Positions 4,396 to 10,349 of a DNA stretch of 10,349 bases are shown here, piece after piece (position 1 is the first letter of the stretch; every line of letters starts with the position of its first letter). Position numbers and translations under genes: made by a program. This DNA comes from Halobacteria archaeon (GTDB lineage: Bacteria > Pseudomonadota > Gammaproteobacteria > UBA9214), in assembly GCA_013041945.1 (NCBI GenBank), contig JABDRC010000164.1:1-10349 (forward strand). The letters are read 5' to 3'. Under the pieces are notes generated by a model. That model ran no database searches, was not told the origin of the DNA, and saw nothing but the letters and a program-made list of their open reading frames with translations.

Positions 4396-6020
4396 TGACT
4401 GGAGATCAATCCGACAAGTCGAAGGCGAGGCGTGCGGCGCGACCCATGGTACTGCTGGTCCTGGACGGTTGGGGTTACAGCGAGACAGAGGCACACAACG
4501 CTATCGCCGCGGCCCACAAGCCGGTATGGGACCGGCTCTGGGCGCAATATCCACATACACTGATCAGGACCTCGGGCGCGGCCGTCGGCCTGCCGGCCCA
4601 CCAGATGGGCAATTCCGAGGTCGGTCATCTCAACCTGGGTGCCGGGCGTGTGGTTTACCAGGAATTCACCCGCGTCAGCCGCGCCATCAAGACCGGTTCG
4701 TTTTTCACCAACCTGACACTGACGAATGCCGTCGATGCGGCCAGGGACAACGGCAAGGCGGTGCATATTCTCGGCCTGCTCTCGCCCGGCGGCGTGCACA
4801 GCCACGAGGAGCACATTCATGCCATGGTTCAACTGGCGGTCGAGCGTGGTGCCGGCAAGGTCTACCTGCATGCCTTCCTCGACGGCCGCGACACGCCGCC
4901 ACGCAGCGCAAGCTCGTCCATCGAGGCGATGGAGGCCGTGTTCAGGGAACTGAACAGCGGCCGTTTCGCATCCATCGTCGGGCGCTACTACGCCATGGAC
5001 CGCGACCAGCACTGGGAGCGAATTCAGCAGGCCTATGACCTGATCACGCTGGGCGAGGCCGAATATACCGCGGCCAGCGCGCAGGCAGCGCTGGATGCCG
5101 CCTATGCGCGCGAGGAGAGCGACGAGTTCGTCAAGGCCACCGCCATCGTGCCGCCGGGCGAATCACCGGTGAAGATCGAGGACGATGATGTCGTCGTGTT
5201 CATGAACTACCGGTCCGACCGCGCGCGCCAGATTACCCGTCCGTTCATCGAGGACGACTTCAACGGTTTTACTCCGAAGTCGAAGCCGAAACTCGCCGCC
5301 TTTGTCAGCCTGACCGAATACAAGTCCGATTTCGACATCCAGGTCGCCTACCCGGCCGAGCGCCTGCAGGACGTGTTCGGCGAATACATCGCCCGGCACG
5401 GCCTGCGCCAGCTGCGCCTGGCCGAGACTGAAAAATACGCGCATGTCACCTTCTTCTTCAACGGCGGGATCGAGGAACCGTACGAGGGCGAGGAACGCAT
5501 CCTGGTCAAGTCGCCGATGGTGGCCACCTATGACCTGCAGCCGGAGATGAGCGCGCCCGAGGTGACCGATCACCTGGTCGAGGCCATCCGGGGCGGTGTC
5601 TACGATGTCATCATCTGTAATTACGCCAACGCCGACATGGTCGGCCACAGTGGCAGGTTCGATGCAGCAGTCAAGGCCATCGAGGCGGTTGATATCGAAC
5701 TAGGCCGCATACTCGAGGCCATCGAGGCAGTCGACGGCGAGATGCTGATCACCGCCGACCATGGCAACGCCGAACAGATGCTCGATGAAGAGAGCGGTCA
5801 GGCGCACACCGCCCACACCAGTAACCTGGTGCCGCTGATTTACGTCGGCCGGCCCGCGCAGATGACCGGGCATGGTGCGCTGTCCGATATCGCGCCGAGC
5901 ATGCTTTACCTGATGAATATGAAATTGCCGCCGGAGATGACCGGCACACCGCTGATATCGCTGTTACCGGACGAGACCGCGACCATCCAGCAGGTCACCA
6001 ATGTGGAGCTGCATGGCTGA
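4395..6020 (+). CDS. gpmI: 2,3-bisphosphoglycerate-independent phosphoglycerate mutase
   Basis: This Mn-dependent cytosolic enzyme of the alkaline phosphatase superfamily interconverts 3- and 2-phosphoglycerate in glycolysis and gluconeogenesis. The protein is 541 residues; typical members are about 510-515, and part of the excess is a charged N-terminal leader of 17 residues before PMVLLVLDGWG. Metal and catalytic residues are visible: Asp24 in VLDGWG, the phosphoserine Ser74 in MGNSEVGH, HSHEEH at 135-140, GRDTPPRS at 164-171, NYRSDRARQ at 271-279, Asp414 and His418 in NADMVGHSG, Asp455 and His456 in TADHGN, and His474 in AHTSN. The ATG at 4395 lacks a Shine-Dalgarno and touches an inverted repeat. 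An alternative ATG at 4446 would begin exactly at MVLLVLDGWG but also lacks a well-placed site. It diverges from the ArsR-family gene and its 3' end overlaps the envC-like gene. Confidence 0.97.
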   Translation: MTGDQSDKSKARRAARPMVLLVLDGWGYSETEAHNAIAAAHKPVWDRLWAQYPHTLIRTSGAAVGLPAHQMGNSEVGHLNLGAGRVVYQEFTRVSRAIKTGSFFTNLTLTNAVDAARDNGKAVHILGLLSPGGVHSHEEHIHAMVQLAVERGAGKVYLHAFLDGRDTPPRSASSSIEAMEAVFRELNSGRFASIVGRYYAMDRDQHWERIQQAYDLITLGEAEYTAASAQAALDAAYAREESDEFVKATAIVPPGESPVKIEDDDVVVFMNYRSDRARQITRPFIEDDFNGFTPKSKPKLAAFVSLTEYKSDFDIQVAYPAERLQDVFGEYIARHGLRQLRLAETEKYAHVTFFFNGGIEEPYEGEERILVKSPMVATYDLQPEMSAPEVTDHLVEAIRGGVYDVIICNYANADMVGHSGRFDAAVKAIEAVDIELGRILEAIEAVDGEMLITADHGNAEQMLDEESGQAHTAHTSNLVPLIYVGRPAQMTGHGALSDIAPSMLYLMNMKLPPEMTGTPLISLLPDETATIQQVTNVELHG

Positions 6021-7245
6021 ATCCCTGCGCACGCGCCACTCCCGTGCCCGCCACCTGGTGATTGTATTCCACACCGCACTGCTGGTACTGACCCTGCTGC
6101 TGACAGGATCGATTGCCGCGCCTGCACTTGCTGCAAAAGACACCGAGGTCCAAACAAAGGCCGCGCAGCTGGACAAGCTGCGCAAGCGCATCGGTGTGCT
6201 CAAACAGGAACTGGAGGATGTACGCGGCACGCGCGATGCGCACCAGGCCGCCCTGGAACGGACCGACAAGGCCATCAGCAGGCTCATCGCAGAATTGCGC
6301 ATCACGCGCACGCGTGTCGGCGACGCCGAGCGGCAGCTGGCGGTGCTGGAGAAGGAACAGCAGGCGGAACGCCGCAAGCTGGCGGCAATGCGTGCGCAAC
6401 TCAAACAGGAGGTGCGTGCGAGCTACATGGCGGGCCGCCAGGAACGTGTCAAGCTGCTGCTCAACCAGGAAGACCCTGCAGCGGTGGCGCGCATGCTGGT
6501 CTACCAGGGCTACTTCACGCGCGCGCGCACCGATCGTATCCAGGACTTCCACGAAACGCTGGCACGGCTCGGGGAACGTGAACAGGTGTTGCTGGAACGG
6601 CGCGCCAGCCTCGAGGCATTGTATCGGGAACAGCAGGCACAAACGGATTCGCTCACCGGGGAACAGGCACGCCAGCACCAGCTGCTGGTGGAGATCGAAA
6701 AACAGCTCGGCGACAAGACCGACGAGCTGAAGTCGTTGCAGCAGGACGAGCAGCGCCTCGGCAAGCTGGTCGAAAAACTGCGGCGCGCGTTGCTGGATGT
6801 GCCACTGGGTGAGCTGGACAAGCCACTCAAGTCGCTGAAGGGCAAGCTCAGCTGGCCGGTCACGGGCCGGGTCACGCGCAATTACGGCGAGAAACTGGGT
6901 GTCGGCGATGCACGTTCTCGCGGGCTGACGATCGCGACCCGTGCAGACACCGACGTGCATGCCATCGCCAAGGGGCGTGTCGCCTTCGCCGACTGGCTGC
7001 GCGGTTTCGGCCTCCTCATGATCATCGAACACGGCGATGGCTACATGTCGCTCTACGGCCGCAACAACAGCCTGTACAAGGGGGTTGGCGAGTGGGTGGA
7101 GCGTGGCGAGGTGATCGCCGCGGCCGGCAACAGTGGCGGTCAGCGCAACAGCGCTCTCTACCTGGAATTACGCAGGAACGGACGCCCCGTCGACCCGCGC
7201 AGCTGGTTCCGGGGCAAACCGCGGGCACGGTCAGCCGCCCGCTAA
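6001..7245 (+). CDS. envC: EnvC-like murein hydrolase activator (degenerate LytM/M23 domain)
   Basis: EnvC-type proteins act in the periplasm at the division site, where FtsEX controls them and they activate the amidases AmiA/AmiB to split septal peptidoglycan. The 414-residue protein has a signal peptide (hydrophobic core about 19-38, likely cleavage near ALAA at 43-46). A long charged coiled coil follows at about 47-265, then a C-terminal M23 domain from about 282 (GKLSWPVTGRVTRNYG). The zinc ligands of active M23 peptidases are missing: the usual YxH position reads LYGRNN (351-356) and the usual HxH position reads LYLELRR (387-392), as in the E. coli activator. It is thus predicted to be non-catalytic. 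An in-frame ATG at 6013 (MAESLR) is an alternative start, giving an 8-base ATGGCTGA overlap with gpmI instead of 20 bases. Sites before both are moderate (AGG with a 6-base spacer, GGAG with a 4-base spacer). Confidence 0.93.
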   Translation: MWSCMAESLRTRHSRARHLVIVFHTALLVLTLLLTGSIAAPALAAKDTEVQTKAAQLDKLRKRIGVLKQELEDVRGTRDAHQAALERTDKAISRLIAELRITRTRVGDAERQLAVLEKEQQAERRKLAAMRAQLKQEVRASYMAGRQERVKLLLNQEDPAAVARMLVYQGYFTRARTDRIQDFHETLARLGEREQVLLERRASLEALYREQQAQTDSLTGEQARQHQLLVEIEKQLGDKTDELKSLQQDEQRLGKLVEKLRRALLDVPLGELDKPLKSLKGKLSWPVTGRVTRNYGEKLGVGDARSRGLTIATRADTDVHAIAKGRVAFADWLRGFGLLMIIEHGDGYMSLYGRNNSLYKGVGEWVERGEVIAAAGNSGGQRNSALYLELRRNGRPVDPRSWFRGKPRARSAAR

Positions 7246-7430
7246 CATACCGGCAGGACTGAATTTCATCCTCTTTTCAGGGTCTGATGCTGTAACGGGC
7301 CTGAAAATTCCCGCTAATCAAGACTTTCCGCAACAAGGCCGATACCGCTGGAAGCGACGCTGTGATATCGTTGATCTCTACATAAGCGTGGCACCGGAAC
7401 GGCGGAATACGACCCGACCGCCGGACAGGC
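7246..7430. other. Intergenic region between envC-like gene and ctpA with an inverted repeat
   Basis: These 185 bases hold no credible gene. A perfect 8-base inverted repeat (TTTTCAGG at 7274-7281, CCTGAAAA at 7300-7307) encloses 18 bases. It could be a protein-binding site or a weak terminator, though no T-run follows. I could not identify a convincing sigma-70 promoter, but the gap is long enough for ctpA to have its own start site. Confidence 0.4.
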
Positions 7431-8768
7431 ATGCGCCGGATGGATATTACTATGAAACCCAGATTGCATAGCACCCTGCTGTTAATAACCGGACTGATGA
7501 CCGGTGTATTTGTCTCGATCGGTCACGGTGTGTTTGCCGAGCGCGATGCCGCGCGCGCCACCCTGCCTGTCGAAGAGCTGCGCACCTTCAGCGATGTCTT
7601 CGGACGCATCAAGAACGACTACGTGGTCGACGTCGACGACAAGGAACTGATCGAGAATGCCATCCGCGGCATGCTTTCCGGACTCGACCCGCATTCGGCC
7701 TACCTCGACTCGGAACAGTTCACCGAACTGCAGGTCGGCACCACGGGGCAGTTCGGCGGTCTGGGCATCGAGGTCGGTATGGAAAATGGTTTCGTCAAGG
7801 TGATCGCACCGATCGACGACACACCCGCGCAGCGCGCGGGCGTCAAGGCCGGTGACCTGGTGATCCGACTCGATGACACGCCCGTTAAGGGCATGACGCT
7901 CGGCGATGCGGTCAAGATCATGCGCGGCAAACCAGGCACCGACATCATGCTGACCATCGTGCGCGACGGCCTCGATGCACCGATCAAGATCAGCATCACG
8001 CGCGACATCATCAAGGTGAAGAGCGTCAAGTCACGCATGCTGGAGCCCGGTTACGGCTATCTGCGGATTTCACAGTTCCAGTCAAAGAGCGCGGACAACC
8101 TCGTCGACGCCATCAACAAGATGAAGAAGGAAAACAAGGGCAGCCTCGACGGCCTGGTGCTCGACCTGCGCAACAATCCGGGCGGCGTGCTGAACGGCGC
8201 GGTGGCCGTCTCCGATGCCTTCCTCACCAAGGGCATGATCGTCTACACCGAGGGCCGCATCGCCGATTCCAGTCTGCGCTTCAACGCAACGCCGGATGAC
8301 ATCATCGACGGTGCGCCGCTGGTGGTGCTGGTCAACCAGGGTTCCGCCTCGGCCTCCGAGATCGTTGCCGGCGCCCTGCAGGACCACAAGCGCGCCATCA
8401 TCATCGGCGCCAAGACCTTTGGCAAGGGATCGGTACAGACCATCCTGCCGCTCAGCAGCGACTCCGCGCTGAAGCTGACCACGGCGCGCTACTACACACC
8501 CTCCGGTCGATCCATCCAGGCCGAGGGCATTACGCCCGACATCGAGCTGGAACCACTGGAGCTGTCCTCCAAGGACAAGAACGACATCACACCGCTGAAG
8601 GAGTCTGACCTGTCGCGCCATCTCGACAACGGTAACGGCGAGCATGAAGACGACAAGAATGATAAGAAAGATGTTGATACCGAGCAGATGCTCAAAGACG
8701 ACTACATGCTCTACGAGGCACTCAACCTGCTCAAGGGTCTGGCGATCCTGCAGGCGCGCATCCAGTAG
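7431..8768 (+). CDS. ctpA: S41-family carboxy-terminal processing protease
   Basis: CtpA-type serine proteases act in the periplasm; in related bacteria they trim or degrade envelope proteins, including peptidoglycan hydrolases. The 445-residue protein has an N-terminal signal or anchor segment (about 14-36), then the helical motif GMLSGLDPHSAYLD at 80-93. A PDZ domain follows at about 104-180 (FGGLGIEV, AGVKAGDLVIRLD). The S41 catalytic domain carries LVLDLRNNPGG at 242-252, the nucleophile motif GSASASEIVAGAL at 304-316 (probably Ser307) and the general-base Lys332 in TFGKGSVQ with Gln336. The C-terminal part is highly charged (Glu/Asp/Lys, about 377-425). The start is uncertain: in-frame ATGs at 7431, 7440 and 7452 are possible. 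The last gives MKPRLHSTLLLITG, a cleaner signal peptide. It probably forms a unit with the yibQ-like gene 7 bases downstream. CtpA next to EnvC suggests linked control of wall cleavage. Confidence 0.95.
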   Translation: MRRMDITMKPRLHSTLLLITGLMTGVFVSIGHGVFAERDAARATLPVEELRTFSDVFGRIKNDYVVDVDDKELIENAIRGMLSGLDPHSAYLDSEQFTELQVGTTGQFGGLGIEVGMENGFVKVIAPIDDTPAQRAGVKAGDLVIRLDDTPVKGMTLGDAVKIMRGKPGTDIMLTIVRDGLDAPIKISITRDIIKVKSVKSRMLEPGYGYLRISQFQSKSADNLVDAINKMKKENKGSLDGLVLDLRNNPGGVLNGAVAVSDAFLTKGMIVYTEGRIADSSLRFNATPDDIIDGAPLVVLVNQGSASASEIVAGALQDHKRAIIIGAKTFGKGSVQTILPLSSDSALKLTTARYYTPSGRSIQAEGITPDIELEPLELSSKDKNDITPLKESDLSRHLDNGNGEHEDDKNDKKDVDTEQMLKDDYMLYEALNLLKGLAILQARIQ

Positions 8769-8775
8769 GGCAGTG

Positions 8776-9597
8776 ATGCCAGGCTGGCCGGCATGGCAAC
8801 GACAGATAACCTTTCTGTTGCTGCTCTGCCTGCCGGGCATGTCGTGGGCAGCTGACACCGTTTTCAATTCCGGCCAGGGCGCACGGCTGCCTGCCATTGC
8901 GCTGATCATCGATGATCTGGGCAACACCAGTACCCCGGGCAAACGCGCCATCAGCCTGCCGGGTCCGGTGGCCATGTCCTTCCTGCCGGGCGGTAAACAC
9001 ACTGCCGAGCTCGCACGGCTGGCGTATGAAAATGAAAAAGAGGTGATGCTGCACCTGCCGATGCAGGCACTGGGTCAAATAGGCCGCCATCACCACAACG
9101 GTGAATTGATGGCCGACATGCCGCAGCCGGAATTTATCGACACACTGTCACGCAGTATCGCCGCAGTGCCGCATGTCAGCGGCATCAACAATCACCGCGG
9201 CAGCCTGCTCACACAGCAGAGCGGCAACATGGCCTGGCTGATGCAGGCGCTGCATGATTACGGCGAGCTGTTCTTCATCGACAGCCGCACAACCGCGGAA
9301 ACCGTGGCCGCCGACATGGCACAGGCCTACGGCGTGCCGAGCGCCTCGCGCAACGTGTTTCTCGACAACGAACCCACGCCGCAGGCTATCCGCAAACAGT
9401 TCCGCGAACTCGTTTCCCGTGCCCGCGCAGACGGCACGGCGCTGGCCATCGGCCATCCGCACCCGGCAACGCTCGCGGTGCTGGCCGAGGAACTGCCACG
9501 ACTTGCAGGGCAGGGTATACAATTAGTGCCGGTATCTCTGCTGATCGAGCACCAGAAGGAAAGGAGACTCGCATGGCAAGGGTCCTCGTCCCGCTAG
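8776..9597 (+). CDS. yibQ: Divergent polysaccharide deacetylase family protein (YibQ-like)
   Basis: The protein belongs to the divergent polysaccharide deacetylase family (DUF610), exported proteins of unproven activity usually found beside envC. From the ATG at 8776 it has 273 residues with a short signal peptide (ITFLLLLCLPGMSWAA, 11-26). Family landmarks: IALIIDDLGN at 41-50, EVMLHLPMQ at 89-97, GINNHRGS at 136-143, FFIDSRTT at 166-173 and AIGHPHPATLAVL at 224-236. The aspartates and histidines echo the metal site of true deacetylases, but the catalytic role is not established. The reading frame is open from 8644, but that segment is antisense-like shadow of ctpA; AGGG at 8767-8770 with a 5-base spacer and the signal peptide fix the start at 8776 (a GTG at 8773 is adjacent). 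Its 3' end overlaps the next gene by 25 bases, suggesting coupled translation. Confidence 0.9.
   Translation: MPGWPAWQRQITFLLLLCLPGMSWAADTVFNSGQGARLPAIALIIDDLGNTSTPGKRAISLPGPVAMSFLPGGKHTAELARLAYENEKEVMLHLPMQALGQIGRHHHNGELMADMPQPEFIDTLSRSIAAVPHVSGINNHRGSLLTQQSGNMAWLMQALHDYGELFFIDSRTTAETVAADMAQAYGVPSASRNVFLDNEPTPQAIRKQFRELVSRARADGTALAIGHPHPATLAVLAEELPRLAGQGIQLVPVSLLIEHQKERRLAWQGSSSR
9561..9566 (+). promoter_or_regulatory. Strong ribosome binding site of the DJ-1/YajL-like gene
   Basis: AAGGAG is placed 6 bases before the ATG at 9573, inside the end of the yibQ-like gene. It fixes this start despite the 25-base overlap. Confidence 0.75.
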
Positions 9598-10124
9598 CCC
9601 AGGGCTGCGAAGAACTCGAAGCTGTCACCATTGTCGATCTGCTGCGACGCGCCGGTATCGAGGTTGTCACTGCAGGACTCGATGCCAAACCGGTCCGCGC
9701 CGCGCGCGGTACGGTGTTGATGCCGGATACCACACTGGATGCCGCCCTCGAAACCGGCTACGACATGATCGTACTGCCCGGCGGTTTGCCCGGCGCCGAT
9801 CACCTGCGCGACGATCCGCGCATTATCGACCTTGTCAGGCGAATGCATGAAGCCGACCGATATACTGCGGCCATCTGCGCCGCACCGCGCGTGCTCGCGG
9901 AGGCGGGACTCCTGGACAACCGCCGTGCCACCAGTTATCCCGGCAGTATCGACGTCGGTGCCATTCCCGGCATCGATTATGTCGAGGACGCCGTCGTCAC
10001 CGACGGCAAGGTCGTCACCTCGCGCGGACCCGGTACCGCGATGGACTTTGCCCTGGAGCTTGTCGGACTGCTGGCCGGCCAGGCAAAGCGCGACGAGGTC
10101 GAGGCACCCCTGCTGCGCCCCTGA
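9573..10124 (+). CDS. DJ-1/PfpI family protein (YajL-like)
   Basis: The 183-residue protein is a full-length member of the DJ-1/YajL branch of the DJ-1/PfpI superfamily. YajL and DJ-1 are linked to oxidative stress protection and to protein repair or deglycase activity, the latter being debated. Landmarks: GCEELEAVTIVDLLRRAG at 11-28 with the conserved Glu14 that supports the cysteine, YDMIVLPGGLPGADHLRDD at 63-81, the nucleophile elbow AAICAAPRVL at 99-108 with Cys102, and SRGPGTAMDFAL at 150-161. The strong ribosome binding site and overlap with the yibQ-like gene suggest it is the last gene of the ctpA-yibQ unit. E. coli yajL lies elsewhere, so its place next to yibQ is a local arrangement. 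Confidence 0.93.
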   Translation: MARVLVPLAQGCEELEAVTIVDLLRRAGIEVVTAGLDAKPVRAARGTVLMPDTTLDAALETGYDMIVLPGGLPGADHLRDDPRIIDLVRRMHEADRYTAAICAAPRVLAEAGLLDNRRATSYPGSIDVGAIPGIDYVEDAVVTDGKVVTSRGPGTAMDFALELVGLLAGQAKRDEVEAPLLRP

Positions 10125-10135
10125 TCCCCCGATCA
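10122..10135. other. Inverted repeat at the end of the DJ-1-like gene
   Basis: TGATC-CCCC-GATCA is a perfect 5-base inverted repeat that includes the stop codon TGA. No T-run follows it on the plus strand, so it is at best a weak end-of-message structure. Confidence 0.3.
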
Positions 10136-10349
10136 ATATTGCGCAAAGCCGCCAGGGCGTAAATAAACTACAGCCACAGAGAACACAGAGAAAAATACAA
10201 ACTTTTCATTCTTGCGCGATGTACAGGGATGTACGAGTGTCGCGACAGGCATGGAGAAGGTGAGACCGTTTTTACGGGCGTAGCCCGGGTCGAGATGCTG
10301 GCCTGGGCCATACCGGTAGCGACCAGGCGGGAATCCAGCCCTGGACAAT
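10125..10349. repeat. Non-coding, dispersed-repeat-like DNA to the window end
   Basis: No convincing gene is present in these 225 bases. Internal patterns: CACAGAG at 10175-10181 and again at 10184-10190, followed by an A-run; GATGTAC at 10218-10224 and again at 10228-10234; a perfect palindrome TGTCGCGACA at 10238-10247; and a hairpin CGGGC-GTA-GCCCG at 10275-10287. The CACAGAG-type segment and the CGGGCGTAGCCCGGGT segment resemble sequences seen dispersed between genes in many proteobacteria. No copy of either occurs elsewhere in the window, so repetition in the genome is inferred. Confidence 0.45.

Noticed and set aside
5995..7032. 345-codon minus-strand open frame opposite the envC-like gene
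   Set aside because: The plus strand has a signal peptide, coiled coil and LytM domain. The opposite frame is rich in Gln/Leu/His from complementing Glu/Lys codons and has no recognisable domain.
6001..7245. Active M23 zinc endopeptidase
   Set aside because: The histidines that bind zinc are replaced (LYGRNN and LYLELRR), as in EnvC activators, so catalytic activity is not expected.
8644..8775. N-terminal extension of the yibQ-like protein
   Set aside because: The extension is out-of-frame translation of the ctpA tail. The ribosome binding site and signal peptide place the start at 8776.
8082..9002. 306-codon minus-strand open frame across the ctpA/yibQ junction
   Set aside because: It crosses two real genes on the other strand, and its composition is that of a GC-rich shadow.
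10133..10348. 71-codon minus-strand open frame at the right edge
   Set aside because: It translates repeat-like intergenic DNA. The stretch EKFVFFSVFSVAVVY simply comes from the CACAGAG/A-run repeat. No ribosome binding site or family features are seen.

Overview
The window looks like chromosomal core DNA of a GC-rich gammaproteobacterium. The gene set and order (rhodanese YibN, SecB, GpsA and TrmL on one side; GpmI, EnvC, CtpA and YibQ on the other) match a neighbourhood known from Escherichia coli and Pseudomonas. A sulfur-metabolising lineage is possible, because a regulator resembling persulfide sensors sits beside the rhodanese, but that is inference. No rRNA, tRNA, CRISPR array, insertion sequence or phage gene is visible.

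Layout, left to right. Positions 1-205 (minus) hold the N-terminal part of a secreted protein cut by the window edge. Positions 206-357 hold a hairpin terminator. Positions 358-1338 (minus) encode a class 1B-type dihydroorotate dehydrogenase. It is divergent from trmL (plus), whose most credible start is a TTG at 1355 behind a strong ribosome binding site. trmL runs tail-to-tail into gpsA with a 12-base overlap. A minus-strand series follows, transcribed from right to left: an ArsR-family regulator (3889-4203), a membrane-anchored rhodanese, secB and gpsA, with gaps of 61, 54 and 43 bases. The 191-base divergent region 4204-4394 holds a fair promoter for the regulator, bracketed by direct repeats, plus two small hairpins. 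A 19-base perfect inverted repeat there ends on the gpmI start codon. On the plus strand come gpmI, an overlapping envC-like gene, a 185-base gap with an inverted repeat, ctpA (S41 protease), yibQ-like and a yajL/DJ-1-like gene. The last 225 bases are non-coding and look like dispersed-repeat DNA.

The genes cover glycolysis (GpmI), phospholipid precursor synthesis (GpsA), protein export (SecB), tRNA wobble methylation (TrmL), pyrimidine synthesis (PyrD-like), sulfur transfer (rhodanese) and cell-envelope remodelling (EnvC, CtpA, YibQ). Most is conserved housekeeping. The most interesting point is the ArsR regulator: it has two cysteines 66 residues apart, placed like the sensing pair of BigR/SqrR. 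It is the first gene of the rhodanese-secB-gpsA series and faces gpmI across a region rich in operator-like repeats. I did not find a wholly new multi-gene system.
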